Of a DNA stretch of 64,000 nt, positions 56,961 to 64,000 are shown one piece after another; the stretch's first letter is position 1; every line of letters begins with the position of its first letter. Both the position numbers and the translations under genes were made by a program. The DNA comes from an uncultured Bacilli bacterium (GTDB lineage: Bacteria; Bacillota_I; Bacilli_A; RF39; UBA660), in NCBI GenBank assembly GCA_934098395.1, contig CAKOOM010000003.1:1-64000 (forward strand), in the 5' to 3' direction. The notes beneath the pieces are model-generated. The model was not told the DNA's origin and searched no databases. It saw nothing but the letters and a program-made list of their open reading frames with translations.

Positions 56961-58556
56961 ATGAGTAAATTACCTGCTAAACAAATATATTTATTAATAA
57001 TAATAATCGTTGGTATTATAGCCTTATCAATATATTCTACATATGCAATTTTTACTCTAGAAAGTCAAACATCTGATATTGTAAACATTCATACCCCCAA
57101 TACTCTACAAATATCAGAAAACATCTCTGAATATAAACAAATAGCCTTAGCTAAAAACTCTTATGTAACAACTGATATTGATATCTATAATTCACTTGAT
57201 ACTGATATGTGTTACAGTATTTGGTATAAAGTAGTAAACAATAATGTTTCAAACAACCAAGTAAAAGTATACCAAGTAACAAAAGATGATATTACTTCAT
57301 CTACAACTATCGGTAGTATGAAAAGTACTAGAGTAACTATTCTAGCTACCAATGATACTGAAGAAACAGTTAAAATAAATATTGGCTTATCTTCAGCAAT
57401 AAATTCAGGAACTTGTTCCCTAAACATCAAAGATGACAAGTCAATAATAGATAGTTCTCTAAGCGAATATCAACAATTAGCAACAAAAATAGTTAATCAA
57501 AATAAAAAACCAACAGAACATGATTCAGGTTATTTAACATATAAAAATATAACTAATGAAATAACTATTACTAATGATAAAAAAATATTCATCTCTGAAA
57601 AATTCAATTATAAAGATGAACTATTTACTCTAGAAAACCCAGAATATTTATCCCTTACTGATATTGAAAAATATCTAAGTAATAAAGATAAAACATACTA
57701 TACTTGTCTAGAACAAGATAAATGCTATACCATCTACAAAATAAATAGTTACAAAGTTGATGAAAATACTCTTAAAATAGATAAATATGATAAATTAATT
57801 GGTTACTCAAAGGGTCCATCAGGAATAAAAAAAGTAGATAAAAACTATATCTATTATGGAGATAATCCTAGTAACTTTATCTATTATAATTGTAAAAATC
57901 AATTTGATACTAATACTTGTGAATTATATCGTATTCTTGGGGTATATTATGACCAAGATTCGTCAACGTATACTACCAAAATTATTAAAAATGATTTTGT
58001 AGTAGATTTACCTTATAATAATGAATCTTCATATAATTGGGAAAATTCTAATATAAAAAAATATTTAGATAAAGATTATAAACTATATCAAAGTGAATAT
58101 CTAACAAATTTAACTTATAAACAAGAGTATCTAAAAGATAACAAATTTGCTAATTTTGATAATCAAGTAAATTCAAATATATCTATATTATCTTTATCTG
58201 ATTTTATAAATTCATCTATGTGTAGTGACTTAACTATTACTTCATTAACTGATGAATGTCTAAAGAATAATTGGTTAAATATCTCAAGCTCTCTTGGCGA
58301 ATGGACCTTAACCGCTCATTATGAAGAACAAGCAATTTCTGAAAAAGAAAATACTCTTGAAGATCCAACAGTAAAAGATATATCTGAAGTTACTAAAGAA
58401 TTACCAATTAACAATAAAGTATTCACTATTGGTAACAGTATAACCCCTAGTGTTGTAACAGAATCTCATATATTTAGACCAGTCGTATTTTTAAAAAACA
58501 GAATAATTACCGTATCCGGAGATGGTACGCTAGATAATCCATATATAATAAGATAG
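56961..58556 (+). CDS. Large surface protein with TasA-like N-terminus and C-terminal PVVFLK domain
   Basis: 531 residues. Short basic start, helix 'IYLLIIIIVGIIALSIYSTY' and AIFTLESQTSDI resemble the other cluster members. A beta domain (to about 150) follows, then a larger Asn/Tyr/Asp-rich region with scattered cysteines (YTCLEQDKCYTIY, 'NCKNQFDTNTCELYRILGVY', CSDLTITSLTDEC). It ends HIFRPVVFLKNRIITVSGDGTLDNPY, the same terminal motif as the 3245 protein (PVVYLKQNIKLTGTGTSTD). Probably the largest, most exposed partner of the cluster. AAAGGAGAG ribosome-binding site. Confidence 0.6.
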   Translation: MSKLPAKQIYLLIIIIVGIIALSIYSTYAIFTLESQTSDIVNIHTPNTLQISENISEYKQIALAKNSYVTTDIDIYNSLDTDMCYSIWYKVVNNNVSNNQVKVYQVTKDDITSSTTIGSMKSTRVTILATNDTEETVKINIGLSSAINSGTCSLNIKDDKSIIDSSLSEYQQLATKIVNQNKKPTEHDSGYLTYKNITNEITITNDKKIFISEKFNYKDELFTLENPEYLSLTDIEKYLSNKDKTYYTCLEQDKCYTIYKINSYKVDENTLKIDKYDKLIGYSKGPSGIKKVDKNYIYYGDNPSNFIYYNCKNQFDTNTCELYRILGVYYDQDSSTYTTKIIKNDFVVDLPYNNESSYNWENSNIKKYLDKDYKLYQSEYLTNLTYKQEYLKDNKFANFDNQVNSNISILSLSDFINSSMCSDLTITSLTDECLKNNWLNISSSLGEWTLTAHYEEQAISEKENTLEDPTVKDISEVTKELPINNKVFTIGNSITPSVVTESHIFRPVVFLKNRIITVSGDGTLDNPYIIR

Positions 58557-58569
58557 AAAAAGTGATAAA

Positions 58570-59133
58570 ATGAAGAAAAAAATAACTAATTCAAAATCAA
58601 TATTTCCCATGCCTGTGTTATTAGTAGCAACATACAATGAAGATAATACTGTAAATGTTATGAATGCTGCATGGGGTACCATGATAAGTCGTGACCAAGT
58701 TTTACTTATCCTAAGCAAATCACATAAAACCGTAGAAAATATTTTAAAGAGGAATGCCTTTACTATCAGCATTCCATCATCTAACTATACCACCGAAGCT
58801 GATTACTTCGGAGTCGTATCTGGTAATAACATTGAAAACAAATTAGCCAACGCTAATCTAACATCAACTAAATCAAACAATATTGATGCCCCAATAATCA
58901 ATGAATTACCCATATTCCTAGAATGTACTTTTATAAAATATCATGAAGATGAATATATCGAAGGCGTTATAGCTAAAGTAGAAAATATTTATGCTGATGA
59001 ATCAGTTATAACAAATGATAAAATTGATGTTCCACTACTAAAAGCCATTGCTTATAATCCATACACAAACGAATACTATGAAGTAAGCAATAAAGTTGGT
59101 AATGCTTTTAAGGATGGACTTAAACTTAAATAA
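58570..59133 (+). CDS. Flavin reductase-like (flavoredoxin) FMN-binding protein
   Basis: 187 residues, split-barrel FMN-binding fold: 'PMPVLLVATYNEDNTVNVMNAAWGTM' (quoted region typical of the P..v.lvt....g..N.a..aw....s pattern), then 'KTVENILKRNAFTISIP' and 'DYFGVVSG'. Such proteins carry or reduce flavins with NAD(P)H. Lies 13 nt after the surface cluster, with no strong ribosome-binding site (AAAAAGTGAT). No specific substrate can be inferred. Confidence 0.85.
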   Translation: MKKKITNSKSIFPMPVLLVATYNEDNTVNVMNAAWGTMISRDQVLLILSKSHKTVENILKRNAFTISIPSSNYTTEADYFGVVSGNNIENKLANANLTSTKSNNIDAPIINELPIFLECTFIKYHEDEYIEGVIAKVENIYADESVITNDKIDVPLLKAIAYNPYTNEYYEVSNKVGNAFKDGLKLK

Positions 59134-59135
59134 CT

Positions 59136-59165
59136 AAAAACTTCACATTTGAAGTTTTTTCTTTT
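59136..59165 (+). terminator. Terminator before polA
   Basis: AAAAACTTC-ACATTT-GAAGTTTTTT, then CTTTT. Confidence 0.85.
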
Positions 59166-59207
59166 AAATAATTCTCTTTTTATGATATTATATATATAGG
59201 TGATTTT

Positions 59208-61772
59208 ATGAAAAAAGTAATTCTCGTAGATGGTAACAACTTAATGTTTCGAAGTTACTATGCAACATTATATTCTGGAAGCATGATGACCAACAGTGAA
59301 GGTTTTCCAACAAATGCCTTATTTGGTTTTGTAAATATGATGAATAAAATAATATCTGAAGAAAACCCTGAATATATCATGGTAGCCTTTGATATTGGTA
59401 AAACATTTCGTCATGAAAAATATGACTACTATAAAGGAAAAAGAGATGAAACGCCTGAAGATTTAAAAAAACAATTCCCCGTAGCCAAAAAAATTCTAAA
59501 TGCTATGGGTATTAAATATTTTGAATTAGCAGGATACGAAGCAGATGATATTATTGGAACATTTGCTAAAAAAGTAGATGAAGAAGCCGAATTTGTTGCC
59601 ACAATTGTAAGTAGTGATAAAGACTTACTACAATTAATATCCGAAGATGTTGATGTTAAACTATTAAAACAAAAAGATTATATTCGCATGAATAGAGAAG
59701 TATTTATGAATACCTATGGCCTAGAACCAATAAAAATGATTGATTTAAAATCATTAATGGGTGATCAATCAGATAACATTCCAGGAGTAAAAGGTATTGG
59801 TGAAAAAACTGCCATCAAACTACTACAAACATATAGTTCCCTAGATGGTGTATATCAAAATATCGAAAACATTAAGGGAGCTACTAAACAAAAATTAATT
59901 ACCGATAAAGATAATGCCTATATGTCATATGATATTGCTACGATCTATAGAGAAGTACCGATAGATACTAATCTAGATAATATAAAATATCAAAATGAAT
60001 TAACTGACGAATTAATAAATATCTATAACGATTTAGATTTTCATTCATTATTAAGAAAAGCTACTAACAAAACCATATCAGATGATAAAATAAAATATAA
60101 TTTAATAAAAGATTTAAATAATATTGATATAAACTCAGATGTAGCTATTAATATTGATTTAGATAATGATAACTATCATCAAGCTAACATCATAGGAGTA
60201 AGTATCTATAATGATAATTTAGCTATATATATTAAGGGAGAAGATCTAGTTAATACAGACTTTTTAAATAAAATAAGTATTTATACATATAACTATAAAA
60301 AATTATATTCCGTATTAACAAGAAATAATTTGTATACCCCAATATGTACCTTTGATACTCTCTTAGCAGCTTATCTTCTAAATTATTCTGTAAAAGATGA
60401 CATTGCATACCTAGCAGAAAAACTAGATTATCCAATCAAAGTATCAGATAAAAAAGAAAAATTAACCGAAGAAGAGTTTATAGAAAGAAGCCTAAAAAAA
60501 GCCAAATTCATTTATAATACCGTATCTCCATTAAAAGATAAATTAATAGAAAATAATCAAATAGATTTATTAACAAATATTGAAATGCCTCTATCTATTG
60601 TCTTAGCAAAAATGGAATTAACTGGAATACGTATAGATAAAAAACAACTCGAAGATATGAAAGAAGATATAAAAATAAAAATTGAATTAATTAGTAAAGA
60701 TATCTATAATTATGCCGGTCACGAATTTAATATCTCATCACCAAAACAACTCGGAGAAGTTCTATTTGATGAATTAAAACTCCCATATGCTAAGAAAAAT
60801 AAAACTGGCTATGTAACCGATGCTAACGTTCTAGGAAAACTAATCGAATATCCAATAATAAAACAAATCCTCGAATATCGTTTATTAAATAAATTATATA
60901 CCACATATCTCGAAGGAATCTTAAATGCCACTCAACCAGATGGAAAAATTCATACAATATACACTCAAGCTCTAACCAGAACTGGTAGACTATCATCAAT
61001 TGAACCAAACTTACAAAATATCCCAATTAGAAATGAATTTGGAAGATTAATTAGAAAAGCTTTTATTCCTGAAGAGAATTCCCAAATAATGTCATCAGAT
61101 TATTCTCAAATAGAATTAAGAATATTTGCTCATCTATCAAATACAAAAGAATTAATCGAAGCTTTCAATAACAAAATGGATATTCATACAAAGACAGCCA
61201 TGGATATCTTCAAAGTTCCAGATTATGCTGTAACCAAAAATATGCGTCGTCAAGCCAAAGCCGTAAATTTTGGAATTCTCTATGGAATTAGTCCTTACGG
61301 TTTAGCCGAAGATATTGGTATTTCTCCAAAAGAAGCTAAAGCCTTCATAGATACATATTTTAAAACATATCCAGGTATTAAAGATTATATGAATAAAGAA
61401 ATTGAAGAAGCCCACAAAAACGGCTATGTAAAAACTATCATGAATAGAACCAGAAATATCGAAGAATTATCAAGTTCCAACTATATGCAAAGAAGTATGG
61501 GCGAACGTATGGCTCTAAATACTCCAATTCAAGGTAGTAGTGCAGATATTTTAAAGAAAGCTATGATTGAAATAGATGAAAAATTCAAAGAAGAAAATAT
61601 CAAAAGTACCATGTTGCTTCAAGTACACGACGAATTAATATTTAATGTCTTAAATGAAGAAAAAGAAAAAGTCAAAAACATCGTTAAAGAAACAATGGAG
61701 CATACTATTAAATTAAATGTTCCTCTTGAAGTAGATATTGAATTCGGTAATAATTGGTATGATGCCAAATAG
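59208..61772 (+). CDS. polA: DNA polymerase I
   Basis: Gap-filling and Okazaki-primer removal polymerase. 854 residues. 5'-3' exonuclease domain (1 to about 290: 'ILVDGNNLMFRSYYAT', AGYEADDIIGT, 'VVSSDKDLLQL'-like, 'GDQSDNIPGVKGIGEKTA'). The central 3'-5' exonuclease-like domain lacks the full DEDD set, as in Bacillus. A family A polymerase domain follows with 'SSDYSQIELRIFAHLS', 'RRQAKAVNFGILYGISPYGLA' and LLQVHDELIF. Complete. Next to mutM, the common Bacillus order, though a small membrane gene intervenes. Confidence 0.98.
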   Translation: MKKVILVDGNNLMFRSYYATLYSGSMMTNSEGFPTNALFGFVNMMNKIISEENPEYIMVAFDIGKTFRHEKYDYYKGKRDETPEDLKKQFPVAKKILNAMGIKYFELAGYEADDIIGTFAKKVDEEAEFVATIVSSDKDLLQLISEDVDVKLLKQKDYIRMNREVFMNTYGLEPIKMIDLKSLMGDQSDNIPGVKGIGEKTAIKLLQTYSSLDGVYQNIENIKGATKQKLITDKDNAYMSYDIATIYREVPIDTNLDNIKYQNELTDELINIYNDLDFHSLLRKATNKTISDDKIKYNLIKDLNNIDINSDVAINIDLDNDNYHQANIIGVSIYNDNLAIYIKGEDLVNTDFLNKISIYTYNYKKLYSVLTRNNLYTPICTFDTLLAAYLLNYSVKDDIAYLAEKLDYPIKVSDKKEKLTEEEFIERSLKKAKFIYNTVSPLKDKLIENNQIDLLTNIEMPLSIVLAKMELTGIRIDKKQLEDMKEDIKIKIELISKDIYNYAGHEFNISSPKQLGEVLFDELKLPYAKKNKTGYVTDANVLGKLIEYPIIKQILEYRLLNKLYTTYLEGILNATQPDGKIHTIYTQALTRTGRLSSIEPNLQNIPIRNEFGRLIRKAFIPEENSQIMSSDYSQIELRIFAHLSNTKELIEAFNNKMDIHTKTAMDIFKVPDYAVTKNMRRQAKAVNFGILYGISPYGLAEDIGISPKEAKAFIDTYFKTYPGIKDYMNKEIEEAHKNGYVKTIMNRTRNIEELSSSNYMQRSMGERMALNTPIQGSSADILKKAMIEIDEKFKEENIKSTMLLQVHDELIFNVLNEEKEKVKNIVKETMEHTIKLNVPLEVDIEFGNNWYDAK

Positions 61773-61785
61773 TATAAAAACAATA

Positions 61786-61830
61786 AAATAATGCTTTTTC
61801 CAAACAATAAAAGCATTATTTTTTTTTTGT
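61786..61830 (+). terminator. Terminator after polA (repeat family copy 3)
   Basis: AATAATGCTTTTTCC...AAAAGCATTATT with a T10 tract; homologous to those at 3144 and 6895. Confidence 0.88.
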
Positions 61831-61840
61831 TAAAAATTAA

Positions 61841-61872
61841 TTGACATCCTAATTATTTTTTTGTGGTATAAT
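61841..61872 (+). promoter_or_regulatory. Poly-T spacer promoter, copy 3 (T7)
   Basis: TTGACA (61841-61846), TCCTAATTA, seven T, GTGG, TATAAT (61867-61872); spacer 20 nt. Same element as at 3191 and 6948 with a better -10 box. Confidence 0.65.
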
Positions 61873-61903
61873 TATATTAATTATAAAAAGGAGGAAAATG
61901 TTA

Positions 61904-62722
61904 ATGGAAAACATCCAAAAACAAAATAAAATACTAAAAATCATCATCATTATTTTATTACTACTATTATTAGGGGGAGGCTTCTATTTTTATACAAATA
62001 ATCTTAAACAAAAAGAAAATAATACCAATAATCAAGTAATCGAAGAATACAAAAACAGCGAAGACTTCGTCGCTATCGAAGATTATTATGTTAATGATAT
62101 AGCTATCCAAAAAGTAAATTTCAAAAACCTTGATTCTTCTTTAGTAAAAGATTTTACTGAAAAACAAGATACTAATATCAAAGCTATTGAAAAACTAATT
62201 AATAATGTCCTTGAAGACCCTGTAAGCAAAGAACAATTTAAAAACATTGATATCTTAAAAGACAATGTATGGGCTCAAATTAATGATAACATCCTAACGG
62301 TTTATCAAGAGTATAATGTAAACGTAGAAATGTCTTACACATACCTAAATACTGTTAATATTGACTTAAAAAATAAAAAAGTATTAAGTAATGAAGAAGT
62401 TCTAAATTTAGCAAACACTGACTTTTCTAATCTAGCAACCGAATTCTTCAATAAAGAAATCACTGATAACAAATCTGAATATATATTCAGAAAAAGTGCA
62501 AGTAAAGAATGTAATACAAATGATGTTGTAACTAAAAAAGAACTAACAGAACAAAAAGATACTTATATAAAACTAATCAAAGATAATTTAGATTCTTTTA
62601 TCTATTCTTATATTAAAGACGGTAAAGTTCACTATAAATACGCCGAAGTATCAGTTAAATTACTTTACCAAAATCTATGTATTGGTGGGGGATTTACATA
62701 TACTGATATTGAATTGACTTAA
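61904..62722 (+). CDS. Single-pass exported protein, possibly DUF3298-like
   Basis: 272 residues; the second ATG (61904) is preferred for its spacing from AAGGAGG. Helix at about 11-35 (IIIIILLLLLLGGGFYFYTN), then an extracytoplasmic alpha/beta domain. 'YTYLNTVNIDLKNKKVLSNEEVLNL' (quoted region) has the beta-strand/helix rhythm of DUF3298/RsiV-type domains, without enough identity to be sure. One C-terminal Cys in NLCIGGGFTYTDIELT and one in SKECNTN could pair. Shares its promoter type with the two variable surface proteins at 3.2 and 7.0 kb. Confidence 0.55.
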   Translation: MENIQKQNKILKIIIIILLLLLLGGGFYFYTNNLKQKENNTNNQVIEEYKNSEDFVAIEDYYVNDIAIQKVNFKNLDSSLVKDFTEKQDTNIKAIEKLINNVLEDPVSKEQFKNIDILKDNVWAQINDNILTVYQEYNVNVEMSYTYLNTVNIDLKNKKVLSNEEVLNLANTDFSNLATEFFNKEITDNKSEYIFRKSASKECNTNDVVTKKELTEQKDTYIKLIKDNLDSFIYSYIKDGKVHYKYAEVSVKLLYQNLCIGGGFTYTDIELT

Positions 62723-62748
62723 AACTTTTGCTTTTAAGTCTTTTTTTT
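62716..62748 (+). terminator. Terminator before mutM
   Basis: GACTTAAAA-CTTTTGC-TTTTAAGTC with eight T. Confidence 0.88.
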
Positions 62749-62778
62749 GATAAAATATTTTTGAAAGAAGTTGATATT

Positions 62779-63594
62779 ATGCCAGAACTACCTGAAGTAG
62801 AAACTGTAAAAGCCGGTTTATTAAAAAAAGTCAAAAATCGAAAAATACTAAGTTGCAATGTTCTTTGGCCTGGTATTATCGCATACCCTGATAAAGAAAC
62901 ATTTATAAAAAATATTGCCAACGAAACTATCAACGATATTACAAGAAGAGGAAAATTCATTGTCTTTCATCTAGATAACTATTTTCTAATATCTCATCTT
63001 CGTATGGAAGGAAAATATTTTATAAAAGAAAAAGATATCCCTCTAAATAAACACGATCATGTAATATTTGATCTAGATAATGATTTACGTCTTATCTATA
63101 ATGATACCCGTAAATTTGGAAAAATGTATTTACTTAAATTTGATGATACCCAAAATAGCCCTCTTACTAAATTAGGAAAAGAACCCTGGGATGATACTCT
63201 AAACATATCTTACCTAAAAGATAAATTTAATAAAAACAAAGCTATCAAAACGATGTTACTAGATCAAGAAATAATTACTGGTATTGGTAATATCTATGCT
63301 GATGAAATATTATTTCTATCACATATCAATCCTGAAAAGCCCGCAAAATCTCTAACTAATAAAAATCTCACGGATATTATTAAATATACTAGAGAAGTTT
63401 TAGAAAAATCAATTGCCAAAGGTGGTACCACAATCCATACCTATACATCCGTAGATGGTATAACCGGACTTTTCCAACAAGAACTATTAGTACATGGTAA
63501 AGCATCTAAACCATGCCCTAATTGTCAAACAAAAATAATCAAAACAACTGTTAATCAAAGAGGAACATATTATTGCCCTCACTGCCAAAAGTAG
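62779..63594 (+). CDS. mutM: Formamidopyrimidine-DNA glycosylase (Fpg/MutM)
   Basis: Removes 8-oxoguanine and opens the strand by beta,delta-elimination. The mature N-terminal Pro (PELPEVETVKAGLL) is the catalytic nucleophile, with Glu next to it, so the start must be the ATG at 62779 rather than the in-frame codon at 62728. Helix-2-turn-helix region 'LLDQEIITGIGNIYADEILF' and the C-terminal zinc finger CPNCQTKI...YYCPHCQK are intact. 271 residues. Only a weak GAAAGAAG precedes the start. Confidence 0.97.
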   Translation: MPELPEVETVKAGLLKKVKNRKILSCNVLWPGIIAYPDKETFIKNIANETINDITRRGKFIVFHLDNYFLISHLRMEGKYFIKEKDIPLNKHDHVIFDLDNDLRLIYNDTRKFGKMYLLKFDDTQNSPLTKLGKEPWDDTLNISYLKDKFNKNKAIKTMLLDQEIITGIGNIYADEILFLSHINPEKPAKSLTNKNLTDIIKYTREVLEKSIAKGGTTIHTYTSVDGITGLFQQELLVHGKASKPCPNCQTKIIKTTVNQRGTYYCPHCQK

Positions 63595-63660
63595 ACTAAA
63601 AGTTTGCTTTTTTTCTTTACTCGTGTTATAATAAACAACCATAAAAAAGGGGAGATGTAT

Positions 63661-64000
63661 ATGCAAGCAACAATCCTTACCAAAAAACGATTTGATAATT
63701 TAAAACCTTATGAATTACCAAATAATGTCTTTAACACCGAAGCTAGATTATATGTACTAAAAACCAAAGAAAAATGGAAAAACGTCAATAAATTATTAAA
63801 AAAATTCTATGTTAGAAATGGTGCTATATTTAGTAATAAACTATATACCATAAATTCCTTAATAGATAATAAAGAAAAAATAGACATTGATGAAATAGTA
63901 TTTCCAGACAGTCTAGCAATCGTTGATAGAGAAGTTGTTGGATTTATTATGCCATTAATCGAATCAATAAATCTTGATACTATCTTAAAAGATATTAATA
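63661..64000 (+). CDS. Unrecognised protein, truncated by window end
   Basis: Open frame from the ATG at 63661, with GGGGAG 6-7 nt upstream and a TTATAATAAAC -10-like region. At least 113 residues: MQATILTKKRFDNLKPYELP, then 'ARLYVLKTKEKWKNVNKLLKKF' and 'VVGFIMPLIESINLDTIL'. The alternation of a VLKTK strand, a helical segment and a hinge-like GFIMPLIESINL is reminiscent of a protein-kinase N-lobe, but the catalytic part lies beyond the window. No call possible. Confidence 0.6.
   Translation, partial: MQATILTKKRFDNLKPYELPNNVFNTEARLYVLKTKEKWKNVNKLLKKFYVRNGAIFSNKLYTINSLIDNKEKIDIDEIVFPDSLAIVDREVVGFIMPLIESINLDTILKDIN

Noticed and set aside
1..64000. CRISPR array
   Set aside because: No regularly spaced repeats of 24-40 nt and no cas genes anywhere in the window.

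Overview
The window is about 64 kb of very AT-rich (roughly 27-30% GC by eye) chromosome from a Gram-positive, cell-wall-making member of the Bacilli with a compact genome. TGA is used as a stop. The gene content fits an uncultured gut-type lineage near the Mycoplasmatota/Erysipelotrichales boundary (RF39-like Bacilli). The dcw-type murG-murB-ftsQ genes show a peptidoglycan wall. Spo0A, YlbJ, a Lon-like YlbL/SepM, SpoIVFA-SpoIVFB and two YjcZ-like peptides show sporulation ancestry or ability. The order spoIVFA-spoIVFB-rplU-prp-rpmA is the classical Bacillus order. The lineage assignment is inference from gene content, not a computed phylogeny.

Layout. 1-50: 3' end of a 5S rRNA, so an rRNA operon ends here. 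0.2-2.9 kb: murG, murB, ftsQ. 2.9-9 kb: an accessory stretch with an orphan Flp-type pilin, two related surface proteins (the second ends in a C-type-lectin/FGE-like domain with a GC-rich tail that looks like a diversity-generating-retroelement target), a small type I toxin-antitoxin-like module, and nfeD plus an SPFH gene. 8.9-15.4 kb: the hrcA-grpE-dnaK-(pepF)-dnaJ heat-shock cluster behind a perfect sigmaA promoter overlapped by two CIRCE-like operators. 15.5-20.5 kb: rsmE, serS, fmt and membrane proteins of unknown role. 20.5-21.03 kb: a promoter-to-terminator, ORF-less, strongly folded transcript of about 500 nt that I cannot match to rnpB, ssrA, ffs or 6S. 21-29.6 kb: pgk, tpiA, spo0A, rpsD (structured leader), hpf, ylbJ, ylbL, spoIVFA/FB, rplU (L21 leader), prp, rpmA. 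29.7-32.8 kb: two tRNAs and small membrane or redox genes. 32.8-47.3 kb: a type IV secretion-like apparatus with obg inside it: an SPQTG-anchored wall protein, two VirB2-like proteins, VirB6-like, VirB3/PrgI-like, VirB4 split into two genes, a SpoIID+NlpC/P60 wall hydrolase, a lipoprotein and VirD4. No relaxase is seen. 47.3-53.4 kb: an FNT channel, a second copy of the toxin-antitoxin-like flanks now carrying a DUF1016/PD-(D/E)XK nuclease, rhodanese, rmuC and hypotheticals. 53.4-64 kb: a PrsA-like foldase, YjcZ-like peptides, a HIT protein, three TasA/camelysin-like surface proteins, a flavin-reductase-like protein, polA, mutM and a gene cut by the window end.

The most promising undescribed items are: (1) the duplicated antisense-RNA module whose cargo is a 29-residue hydrophobic peptide in one copy and a nuclease in the other, with near-identical flanks; (2) the orphan ~500 nt structured RNA; (3) the DGR-like variable C-terminus with no reverse transcriptase nearby; (4) a three-copy terminator+promoter repeat with a T7/T13/T7 tract in the promoter spacer, suggesting phase variation of surface proteins; (5) the relaxase-less T4SS-like machine whose first gene has a Spo0A-box promoter.
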